From: JAHELQ01 sp965603365
GTDB taxonomy: Bacteria; Acidobacteriota; Aminicenantia; UBA2199
Direction of reading: 5' to 3'
DNA: 64,000 nucleotides
Assembly: GCA_965603365.1 (NCBI GenBank)
Contig: CBFDCR010000009.1
Location: forward strand, 1 to 64,000
Positions 38,001-47,100 of this stretch are shown one piece after another (positions within the stretch are counted from its first letter, which is position 1; the number at the start of each line of letters is the position of its first letter). Under the pieces are notes generated by a model. It had not been told where the DNA came from. It worked only from the letters and a program-made list of their open reading frames with translations, and made no database searches. Position numbers and translations under genes: made by a program.

Positions 38001-38276
38001 TCTGTCATCCGGGTACGCTGGATCCAGGGGGACAAATACGCAGCCGGCCTTTAAAATCCCCAGTATGGCGGATACCAACTTCAAACGGTCTTCGACAAAA
38101 ATCCCGATAAATGTCTCCCTGGCGATACCTCTCTCGGTAATCCGGCTGCCGATCTGCTCAGACCGACGGTTTAGCTCTCCATAAGAGATATTATTCTCTC
38201 CATACTCAATGGCCCTACGGCTCCCAAACCGTTCAAAACAGTCGAATAATCTAAGTTGTACGACCTTTTGCTGCAC
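35085..38276 (-). CDS. NRPS A-PCP-C, unusual A domain, GTG start
   Basis: 1063 residues from a GTG with GGGAG about 6 bases upstream. The A domain starts at once (FGSRRAIEYGENNISYGELN). Its A3 loop is FTSGTTGTPRAVVGKNKS, the same variant as in the protein at 26567-29746. The read-out positions give DARHLSLMVK, near serine codes but with Arg at 239, so the substrate is left open. The PCP has LGGNSLKL near residue 565. The C domain has IHHIITDGTS and RNPIFDVQF. The tail is SSDLENE. It follows the KS-AT-KR-ACP-C protein, whose last C domain should join the ketide to the residue loaded here. Confidence 0.95.
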   Translation of the reverse strand: MQQKVVQLRLFDCFERFGSRRAIEYGENNISYGELNRRSEQIGSRITERGIARETFIGIFVEDRLKLVSAILGILKAGCVFVPLDPAYPDDRIAAMIRTIGMKLIVTDVPHFRRLNTLKGGHDEPIEPILLDEWCCPGDAPSSSGSLNVEYTPEDQVYIYFTSGTTGTPRAVVGKNKSLLHFILWEINTFGINEDYKVSQFFNPGFDAFLRDVFVPLCSGGTVSMPPAKETFSDPSALKQWIERTGVQLIHCVPSIFRLFGSNGLSADNFKALKYVLLSGERVYPADLQNWFANLGDRARLVNLWGPTETTMVKTFYLIQKDDVIRERIPVGKPMPGTRVIILDDKLKVCDEQVTGELYIRTPFRTFGYYNDSQLNRQKFIPNPFSNDSHDMLYKTGDLGKLLPDGNLDLLGRIDRQVKIKGTRVELEEIESLLMRHPDVREAAVLKIESSHNNDMLCAYVTGDRLGSMDETTFIDSLRQYLLEKLPVSIVPDKIMNIKEIPRTPNGKVDYKQLTDLFYDEPVNFVLPSDELERRLAEIWSELLGIEPVGVNNRFFELGGNSLKLLSLISKIHQEFNVRISLSEMIKSLTVKQQAQIIKEAGIEKYESIKPVEKKDYYPVSSWQKRLYIFQQVEPESVVYHMPQMVSLEGDLRKEKLESVFKELIYRQEAYRTSFQVYHGEVVQRLDDCVDFKLNYYDNISGIQRGEDPGNIIETLIRPFDLSRPPLLRVGLIKNEEQKFILVLDIHHIITDGTSISIMVQEFMALYKGDMLSPLKTQYKDYIQWQKSESGLNMLERQKEFWLNEFSEGIPEINLPIDFVRPAGQNYEGDRFFFELSEEETESLKTLMFQEDVTMFMLLLALFNIFLSKVTGQEDIIVGTPVANRSHQEIRSVIGLFANTLALRNFPGGKKTFVKFLKELKEKTIRVFENQDYHFEDLVVRLVGEGKQNRNPIFDVQFQFENIEIPRVDIPGLRLRPFGFKDKTAKLDLVLIGAEERKKMVFIMNYKTALFKREKIEKFALYFKRVLSAVLDNPAKKIADIYIMPDERREGLLTQLSSDLENE

Positions 38277-38298
38277 TTTGTACTCCCAACCTCACTAT

Positions 38299-41200
38299 TC
38301 AGTTCATATCCGCATATTCGTCTTCCAGATCCTCACCGAATTGAGCGAGCATCTCTTTTTTCTTTTTCTCGGATATCTCTTTCAAACTCGATAATTTTTG
38401 GTCCGGATCGGTTAAAATGGCAGTGACGAGCTGGCAAAACGTTTCCCTGAATCCCCGGATGGTCTCGCTTTTAAATAGGCGGACGGTGTACTCAAATGTG
38501 AAAGCCAGATCTTTATCTGATTCCGAGGCAAACAGGGTTAAATCAAACCTTGACGTTTTTTGGGCAAATCCTTGCCCTTCTAATTTGAGTTGGGGAATCT
38601 TTAACTCCGGTCTCTCAATATTTCCGAACTGAAAAAACACATCGAAGAGAGGGTTGCGACTAACATCCCTATCTACTGCCACCTTTTCCGCCAGGTCTTC
38701 AAACTGGTACAACTGGTTCTCGAATGCCTGGAGCGTCTTTAGTTTCACTTCCTGTAAAAATCCCCTGAAGGTTTTGTGGTTACCTGGAAAGTTCCGCAGG
38801 GCCAATAAATTGATGAAGATACCTAAAGTGTTTTCCAGGTCTTCATGCTGGCGGCCTGCCACCACTGTGCCTACCACTATATCCTCCGCTCCGCAGACTT
38901 TTGCCAGAAATACATAAAAAATCGCCAGCAAAAGCATATAAAGAGTCACATCCGCTGTCGTCGCCAGCTCTTTAAGCGCCTTCTTATCCGTTTCCCCTAT
39001 CGAAAATTCGCTGGAATCTCCCTCGAAACTTCGTATCGGCGGCCTGGCGTAATCATAGGGAAGATTCAGAACCGGTACGCCCCCTGCAAACTCCTTCAGC
39101 CAGTAGGCTTCCTGGCTCTTCAAGGCCTCTTTCTGCTCCTTTTTATTTTGCCAACTGGCGTAATCTTTATATTGAATCTTTAACCTCGGTAAATCTTCCC
39201 CATTGTAAATAGCGGAAAAGTCCTTCATCAACACCGCCGAGGAGGTGCCATCCATAATGATATGATGGAGCGCATATACCAATATAAACCTGTCGTTAGC
39301 TAGATCGATCACCCCGACTCGAAGCAGGGGAGGGCGATTCAATTCAAAGGGCACCCGGAAATCTTCGACAATCGTCATGACTTCGTTCTCTTTTGCCTTA
39401 AAAGTCTCAATGGCAAAGGGAATATCTGGTAATGTATAAATCCTCTGGAAGGGTATCCCATTTAGCATGAAAAAAGAGGTCCTGAAGTTTTCATGGCGTT
39501 CAAATAATTTTAAAAAGATCTGCTGGAAAATATCTTTATCCAGGTGGCCTGCCAGCATCATTACCTGGATGTCTATGTAACCGATGCCTTTCATATCCAT
39601 TTGGTTCAGGAAGTACAATCTCTTTTGCTGGGAAGAGAGCTCGTAATACTCCTGCTTCTCCACCGGGTCGATGGAGCGGAAATCATTCTTCCTGGAGTTT
39701 TTAACATACTCTGCCAGTTTTTCTATGGTCGCGCCGTTGAAAAATTCTGTCAGGGGGACGGCCACATTCAGGCTTTTATGAATTTTTGAAATAACGGTGA
39801 TCGCTTTTAGAGAATCTCCTCCCAGCTCAAAAAAATCATCCTGTACGCCGACCGGTGAAAATCCAAATAAACTCTGCCATATTTTCACTAAATTTTCTTC
39901 TATAAAGTTTCGAGGCGCCATATAGGGATTCATCAAGTCAGGCCGCTGGTGTGCCGAAGCCGCGCCCTCCTCCTCTTCCCGCAGGCTCTCCAGGTAAACC
40001 CAACGTGAGAGTCTCTCATTGAGATCCCCTGCCGATACCACCAACTGATTGATACTGTCACAGCTCAAAATCCGTTTAAACGTCTCTACACCTTCGGCAG
40101 GGGTCATGGACAGGCCGATGTCATCATTCTCTTGCCCAAAGTGCCAATCGGCCCAATTCACACTTAGCCAGTTCGTTTGCTTATCCCTGTTTTGCCGGTA
40201 TACGAATGTATCCATGAACTGGTTGGCCGCTGAATATGCCGAAAAACCCAGGCCCCCTAAGATTGGAGACAGCGATGAGGTGAGCAAGCAAAAATCAAGA
40301 TTCCTGTGCCGACACAGCTTCTCCAGTACCACTACACCTCTTATTTTGGCAGCAAACATCTGCCAACAGCCATCTTCATCAATATCATTGATTAAACGGA
40401 TCGTCTTCCCGCCAATTATGCCGGCAGCGTGAATAATTCCATTGATGGGGCCAAAATGATGCTCCGCCCGGTTTATCACATCTCTCATCCGCTCTTCATC
40501 TTCTACATCGGCACTGTACACAAGCACCTTTCCCCCCAGGCTCTCTATCTCCCGTAACCGCTTGAGACGTTGAATGGTAGGGTCACTTTGGCTGCCTCGG
40601 GCCAGGTGGTCTGCCCACTCTCCTGGCGAAGGGAAAGGGGAACGGCCCACCAGGATCAACCGGGCCTTTACGCTCTCAGCCAGGTATGTGGCCAGGATCA
40701 AGCCGATGCGCCCCAGGCCGCCGGTGATGAGGTATACCCCATCTCTCCGCAGGCGGACAGGTACAGCACCCCGTATCTCATCGAGGCGCAATGGCTCAAA
40801 CACCTGGACCCATCGATATTTGCCTCTATAGGCAATCATGGGCTCCTGGGTCGGGTTTTCATATTCCAGCAGCAATCGCTTCAGCAATTCTTCATGTCGG
40901 CGAGTACCCGGTTTGGGGGGGACGATATCCAGGCACCGGCAACTGATGAAGGGAAATTCCTGCTGAATCACCTTGATGGGCCCCAGGAGCGTTGCCTTCT
41001 CCGGGTATAGGTCTTCTTCACCGTTGATTTCCTGGAGTTGGTTGGTGACAACCAGGAGTTTTACGCTTTTGATAGTATCCTGTTTGCCGATGGCTTTGGC
41101 CAGGAAAATGAGACTGAAAAAACCACGGTACTGGATGTCTTCACTGCTCTCCCTGGTCAAACTCCAGAAATGGGCGATCCTGCCGGGGAGCCGATTCAAT

Positions 41201-44157
41201 CTCTTCAAGGACTCAAACAGTTTAAGGTAATCCTGCTGGCGTCCGGGATTTAACAAAAATACATTGTCTTCAACCTGGGCAAACGTATCCCCTACCCTGA
41301 CCGTGGTCACCCTGTCCGCCCTCTCTCTCAGCATTTCGACCATATATGATCCAGGGCCTTCTTGATCGACCAGTACCAGCCACTCCTGCTTCCCGGCAGA
41401 CTCTATTTCTTCACGACTTCTTAGCGGCAGCGTTGAACGTCTCCACTGGGGTAAATAAAACCAGTCAGCGATGTTTTCACTCTTCTTTTTTTGGGGAGTT
41501 TTGGCAGCAACAATCCTTCGCGGCACTGCCTCGATCCAATAGCGTTTCCCTTCAAATGGATAAGTGGGCAGGGAGAGACGACTCCTCTTGTCCTGACGAT
41601 GGAATCCGTCCCAATCTAAGTCCACACCATGGGACCACATTTGACCGACTCTATTCATGAGATACCGTACATCCGAAAAGGGCCGGCTGGGGTGTCGAAG
41701 TAAATTGAATATACTTCCCGGCGATTTTTCGGGGAAATACCGCTGAATTAAGGAACACAGGTCCTGGCCGGGCCCGATCTCGATGAAGATTGATCCTGGA
41801 TTCTTGATTAACTCTTTTATACCGTCTGAGAATCGCACCATGCTTTTCAGGTGAGTCGCCCAATATTGGGGATCGCTGGCTTCTGCTGCTTTGATCCAGG
41901 TACCGGTCAGGTTGGATATAAATGGAATTTTGGGCTGCCCCAGTGAAATGTGGGCGATCTCATTGAGAAATTCCCGGGCAGCAGGTTCCATGATCCTCGA
42001 ATGAATCGCCTGTGTGGTTTGAACGGGCATGCACAGGTAACCGCTTTTTTTCATCGATTTTTCAAATGCCCCTACATCCTCCTTTAGTCCCGAAACAATG
42101 CAAGAAGGCCCATTATCAATGGCTAAAGATAACTTCTCGGTTAAATAGGGTTTAAGCTCAGCCTGACTGAGGGGAATACTCAACATGGCTCCAGGGGGGG
42201 CTTTTTTAATACATTGACTCCGTGCTGTGATTAATTTTAAGGCATCGGCCAGCGAAAATACCCCGGCAGCCAGGGCAGCGGTATATTCACCAAAACTATA
42301 TCCAATCATTGCCTGGGGTTTGACTCCCCATTTCATCAACAGCTTAGCCAGTGCATATTCGACTATCAAAACAACAACCTGTGAGAGGGTGATTTCCCTT
42401 ATCGCCTCCTGGGCTTCGTTCTGCTGGAAAGCTTCGGGATACAGGCTCTCTTTTATATCTATCTGCAATAATCGTCGAACCTCTTTAAAGCAGTGATCCA
42501 TCTCTTGCCGGAAGATCGGCTCATGCCGGTAAAGGTCTGCACCCATATTGATATATTGAGACCCCAATCCAGAGAACATAAATATCACCGATCTGCTGGC
42601 CGCTTTAGATCTTACCTTTGATAATTTCCCGGAAGATAGAGTCTCTACTACCTCATTCACATTCTTACCGACCATATAACTTCGGTATTCCAATCTCTTT
42701 CTGCCCGCCTGCAATGTATACGCAACATCGGCTAAACTGACATCGGGATTCTTTCTACAAAATTCGCTCATATTTTTAAAAATGGTCTTGAGAGCGGAGT
42801 CGGTATTGGCAGATAAAACGATCAGTTGACAGTGCTCCTCTGGGCTATCTTCCTTTGTTATCTCGACTTCCGGTGCCTCTTCTAACACCAGGTGAACGTT
42901 TGTTCCCCCCATGCCGAAGGAGCTGACCCCTGCCCGCAGGGGACATTGGCTGTTTTCCCAGGCAGATAGTTGTGTATTCACCATAAACGGCGTATTTTCA
43001 AACCGGATTTTTGCATTGGGAGTCTCAAAATGTAAGCTGGGAGGTATCTGGCGTTGGACCAGGGCAAGTACGGTCTTGATAAAACTGGCAACCCCGGCAG
43101 CAGATCCCAAGTGGCCGATGTTGCTTTTCACCGAACCTATTCGGCAAAATCCCTTTTTTGGACTCTTAAACGCTTGATGAAGGGCCTCTATTTCGATGGG
43201 ATCTCCCAACTGGGTACCGGTGCCATGGGTCTCCACATACGTTACAGTTTCGGGATCGATGCCTGTGATATAATGGGCAGCCCGGATGACTTCACTCTGG
43301 GCATCCACGCTGGGCGCGGTGAACCCGACTTTTCGCATACCATCGTTGTTAACCACAGAGCCGAGGATCACGGCATAAATATGATCTCTCTCTTCGCGTG
43401 CCCGCTTCAGTTGCTTCAACACCACGACACCGGCTCCATATCCGCTGGCTGTTCCACTGGCCTGGGCAGCGAATGCCCGGCAGTGTCCATCCGCCGAATA
43501 GATCATTCCTTCCTGGTAAACATATCCTCTTCGTTCCGCAGCAGAGACAGAGACTCCGCCTGCCAATGCCAGGTCACACTCCCGGGTTAAAAGTGCCCGG
43601 CAGGCCAGGTGAATGGCCACCAGGGAGGTAGAACATGCAGCCTGAACGGCAATGGTGGGGCCTTTTAGATTGAATTTATAGGCAATCCTGGTACAGAGGA
43701 AGTCCTTATCGGTTAATTGTCCGGCGGCAAAGGCGCCTATTTTATCTACTTCTCCCGATAGTACGGCCAGGGCATACCAATCAAAATTAAAGGCGGCGCC
43801 GGCATACATCCCTATTGAGCCATCATACGATTCGGGGTTATAACCGGCGTCCTCCAGGGCTCGCCAACAGCACTCATGCATGATGCGAAGTTGGGGATCC
43901 ATCACATCTGCCTCTTTGGGGCTGTAACCGAAAAAGGAGGCATCAAACATCTCTTTGCCTTCGAGTACGCCGCCCTTTGTCTTTACGAAGTTTGGGTCGT
44001 CTGGTTCCCCATTCTTGAAAAAAGCGATCGATTCGACCCCATTTTTGATATTATCCCAGAATTCATCGATATTCCGGGAGCCGGGAAATCTCCCGTCCAT
44101 GCCGATCACTGCTATTTCCAGGCCTGTGTAAACTCTTTCCGATCCTGCTGTTTTCAT
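38299..44157 (-). CDS. Hybrid KS-AT-KR-ACP-C (PKS-NRPS)
   Basis: 1952 residues. The KS (about 13-435) has ACSTSL with Cys near 174, ETHGTGT near 311 and KSNIGH near 346. The AT (about 525-835) has GYSFGE near 621; its specificity segment reads QAIH, which fits neither malonyl nor methylmalonyl signatures well. The KR (about 1140-1335) has TGGLGRIG and an intact YSAAN site. The ACP carries LGGDSLKA near 1449. A C domain (about 1502-1935) has LHHIIMDGTS near 1631 and ends EDLEDEYADMN. It extends the peptide by a ketide, reduces it to a hydroxyl and passes it to the next amino acid. The ATG directly follows the TAG of the previous gene, indicating coupled translation. Confidence 0.96.
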   Translation of the reverse strand: MKTAGSERVYTGLEIAVIGMDGRFPGSRNIDEFWDNIKNGVESIAFFKNGEPDDPNFVKTKGGVLEGKEMFDASFFGYSPKEADVMDPQLRIMHECCWRALEDAGYNPESYDGSIGMYAGAAFNFDWYALAVLSGEVDKIGAFAAGQLTDKDFLCTRIAYKFNLKGPTIAVQAACSTSLVAIHLACRALLTRECDLALAGGVSVSAAERRGYVYQEGMIYSADGHCRAFAAQASGTASGYGAGVVVLKQLKRAREERDHIYAVILGSVVNNDGMRKVGFTAPSVDAQSEVIRAAHYITGIDPETVTYVETHGTGTQLGDPIEIEALHQAFKSPKKGFCRIGSVKSNIGHLGSAAGVASFIKTVLALVQRQIPPSLHFETPNAKIRFENTPFMVNTQLSAWENSQCPLRAGVSSFGMGGTNVHLVLEEAPEVEITKEDSPEEHCQLIVLSANTDSALKTIFKNMSEFCRKNPDVSLADVAYTLQAGRKRLEYRSYMVGKNVNEVVETLSSGKLSKVRSKAASRSVIFMFSGLGSQYINMGADLYRHEPIFRQEMDHCFKEVRRLLQIDIKESLYPEAFQQNEAQEAIREITLSQVVVLIVEYALAKLLMKWGVKPQAMIGYSFGEYTAALAAGVFSLADALKLITARSQCIKKAPPGAMLSIPLSQAELKPYLTEKLSLAIDNGPSCIVSGLKEDVGAFEKSMKKSGYLCMPVQTTQAIHSRIMEPAAREFLNEIAHISLGQPKIPFISNLTGTWIKAAEASDPQYWATHLKSMVRFSDGIKELIKNPGSIFIEIGPGQDLCSLIQRYFPEKSPGSIFNLLRHPSRPFSDVRYLMNRVGQMWSHGVDLDWDGFHRQDKRSRLSLPTYPFEGKRYWIEAVPRRIVAAKTPQKKKSENIADWFYLPQWRRSTLPLRSREEIESAGKQEWLVLVDQEGPGSYMVEMLRERADRVTTVRVGDTFAQVEDNVFLLNPGRQQDYLKLFESLKRLNRLPGRIAHFWSLTRESSEDIQYRGFFSLIFLAKAIGKQDTIKSVKLLVVTNQLQEINGEEDLYPEKATLLGPIKVIQQEFPFISCRCLDIVPPKPGTRRHEELLKRLLLEYENPTQEPMIAYRGKYRWVQVFEPLRLDEIRGAVPVRLRRDGVYLITGGLGRIGLILATYLAESVKARLILVGRSPFPSPGEWADHLARGSQSDPTIQRLKRLREIESLGGKVLVYSADVEDEERMRDVINRAEHHFGPINGIIHAAGIIGGKTIRLINDIDEDGCWQMFAAKIRGVVVLEKLCRHRNLDFCLLTSSLSPILGGLGFSAYSAANQFMDTFVYRQNRDKQTNWLSVNWADWHFGQENDDIGLSMTPAEGVETFKRILSCDSINQLVVSAGDLNERLSRWVYLESLREEEEGAASAHQRPDLMNPYMAPRNFIEENLVKIWQSLFGFSPVGVQDDFFELGGDSLKAITVISKIHKSLNVAVPLTEFFNGATIEKLAEYVKNSRKNDFRSIDPVEKQEYYELSSQQKRLYFLNQMDMKGIGYIDIQVMMLAGHLDKDIFQQIFLKLFERHENFRTSFFMLNGIPFQRIYTLPDIPFAIETFKAKENEVMTIVEDFRVPFELNRPPLLRVGVIDLANDRFILVYALHHIIMDGTSSAVLMKDFSAIYNGEDLPRLKIQYKDYASWQNKKEQKEALKSQEAYWLKEFAGGVPVLNLPYDYARPPIRSFEGDSSEFSIGETDKKALKELATTADVTLYMLLLAIFYVFLAKVCGAEDIVVGTVVAGRQHEDLENTLGIFINLLALRNFPGNHKTFRGFLQEVKLKTLQAFENQLYQFEDLAEKVAVDRDVSRNPLFDVFFQFGNIERPELKIPQLKLEGQGFAQKTSRFDLTLFASESDKDLAFTFEYTVRLFKSETIRGFRETFCQLVTAILTDPDQKLSSLKEISEKKKKEMLAQFGEDLEDEYADMN

Positions 44158-47100
44158 CTACATCTCTTTAAATATATCAATCGTTTTACCGATGGAGTCC
44201 TTTAATTCTTTCAGTCTTGTTTCCTCTCTTTCATGATCCTGGGCATCCCCGTCGCTGTTTTCTTGCCTCAAATATTTTCCCAGGGAGTGAACCGTCGGAT
44301 ACTGAAAGAGTGAAACAATGGGGATATCCCTCTTTAACTCCTCCTTTAACCTGTTGTTGACCTGGACAATGTTTAAGGAGTTTCCACCTAAATCGAAAAA
44401 ATTGTCGTTGATACCCACCCGGTCAATAAGGAGTACGCTCTTCCATATCGAGGCGATCAAGGCTTCCAGTTCATTGGTGGGGGCGATAAATTGTTCACGG
44501 GTCTCCAGTTTTCTGCCCACTGTACCCAGGCTCTTTACATCTACTTTTCCATTTGGGGTTAAAGGGATGCTATCGATCTGGACAAAATGATCCGGTATCA
44601 TATAGGATGGGAGATGTATTGACAGGTATTCCTTTAAATCTGAGGCGTTTAGATTTGCGGCCAAATTGGAAACGATGTAGGCATACAGGTTTCTTGAGCC
44701 GTTATTCATATTGGCCACGGCCACTGCCTCTTTTACTCCACCGTGCAGGAGCAGGCGCTGCTCAATTTCCCCCAATTCGATCCTGAAGCCCCTGATCTTT
44801 ACCTGTCGGTCCACCCTGCCTGAAAATTGAATATTGCCGCAGGGTAACCAGCGCCCAATGTCGCCGGTCTTATACATCCTATTTCCTGTGCAAAGGGGGT
44901 CAGGAACAAATTTCGCGGCAGTCAACATCGGGTTATTTAAGTATCCCCTGGCTACGCCGGAACCTGAAATACAGAGTTCTCCAAAAATGCCGATGGGCTG
45001 CAGCTTTACATCACTGTCCAGAAAATATATGCTGGTATTCCAGGCCGGTGTCCCAATCTTAACCACCCGGTCCTCTTCTTTAAATTTATAGATTGTAGAC
45101 ATTACAGATGCTTCGGTAACGCCATATTCGTTCATTATTTCAATGCCTTTATTTTTTTCCCAGGTCAATTCTAAGAGATTCAGGGCTACCTTCTCGCCGG
45201 CCAGGGTTACGGTCTTAAGGGAGGCGCACTCCTGGCTGGTCAAATTTTCAATGATATGCTGAAACAATGTCGGAAAGCTTAAAAGATGGGTAACCCTATT
45301 GGTAACAATCGACTGCCTGATTTTGCTTAAATCCTTAAGCGTCTCGCTGCCCAGGAGAATGACAGCGGCGCCCGCTGTAATCGGGGTAAAAAAACTCGTC
45401 ACAAAACCATCAAAGGCAAAAGAAAACAGTTGCAGCGTAACCACCGTGGTATCGAATTTGTAATAATCTCTCCTGCACAGGAGTGTATTGACCACACTCC
45501 GGTGTTCCACCATGACCCCTTTTGGTCTTCCCGTCGTCCCTGAAGTATAGATCACGTAGGCGATATCCGGCACCCCTGGGGGGGCAGAAGGGGAAAGAGA
45601 AATTTGAGATTGGGAACTTCCAGGTTCCCCGTTTACCTGGATCGACGTTTCCACCGGCCATTTTTCGTTGTTATCGGAAATCAGAACCCCCACACCGCTG
45701 TCTTTAAGCATATACGTTTTCCTGTCGTCAGGATAAGCCGGGTCAATGGGTAAGTAAGCGGCGCCGGATTTCAAAATTCCCATTATACCGATGGCCAGTT
45801 CAAGCGAAGGTGCCAGCATTATGGCGACGATATCACCGGTACCGACACCGACGCCTCTCAATTTTACGGCCAGTCGATCTGCCTGTTGATCCAGTTCTCC
45901 ATAAGTTAGACCAATGTCCTCGAAAACGACCGCTGCCTTTTCCCTGCTTTGCCGGGACTGTTTTTCAAACAACTCATGCAGCATCGGGACGCCGGGATAC
46001 TCTCTTTTCGTATCATTGAAACGACCCAGGATGGTCTCTCTATTTTCTTTACTAAGAATATCTACATCAGACAGGCTAACATCCGGGTTATTAATGACAG
46101 CCATGAGAATACTCTTGAGGAAAGTTATATAGGTGTTGATGGTTTGAGGAGAAAACAACCTGGTACAATATTCAAAAGTAAAAGAGAGCCGATCTCCCTC
46201 TTCGACACAGAATAGCGTCAGGTCGAATTTAGAGGTGGTACTCTCATATTCATACTGCCTGGGTTTTAATACCATTGTCTTCTCATCTTTCAGGATCCCC
46301 GGTTTTACCTGTATATTGTATACCACAAAGCCCACGTCAAATATCGGGTTTCGACTCACATCCCTGACGGACACGACTTCATTCACCAGGTCCTCAAATT
46401 GATAATCCTGATTGTTAAAGGCCTCCAATGTCCGCTCTTTCAGAATTCCCAGGAAATCGTAAAATGCCTGATCCTCATTCATTTGATTTCTGAGTACCAG
46501 CGTATTCACAAACATTCCCATGATGTTCTCTAAGTCCGGGTGGGTACGACCCGCTATCACAGTACCGACTGAAATGTCTAACTGTCCGCTTATCTTAAAT
46601 AGAAATATATAGTAAATACTCAGCATGAGTATGAATAGGGTCACTTCCCGGTCACGCACAATTTGATTCAGTCTCTCTACCTCCTCGCCGCCGATCTCGA
46701 AATTCATCGTGCGTCCCTCAAAACTCTGGACAGGGGGACGTGGATTATCGGTGGGAAGGTCGAGGATTGGGATATCGGCTAATTGTTCCAGCCAGAAGAT
46801 TTCCTGTTTTTTCAAGGACCCTGTTTCTTTTAAACTATTTTGCCATTCGGAATAGTCTTTATATTGAAGCTTTAACTCCGGTATTTCCCTGCCGGCGTAA
46901 AAGTTCAATAATTCCTTCAAAAATATGCTCCTGGAGGTGGCATCGGTGATGATATGGTGCAAATCGATCATCAGGACACTCCTGGTTTCGCCGGTCTCTA
47001 TCAAACCGACTCTCAGCAAAGGGGCTTCATCCAGGTTAAAGGGCCTGACAAATTTTGTTACCGTTTCCCTTTCGGATTCCTCCTGGGCCCGGGTATCCGG

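Noticed and set aside
43054..43590. A 178-codon plus-strand open frame
   Set aside because: It is fully antisense to the ketosynthase of the 1952-residue hybrid and has the low-complexity look of a shadow frame.
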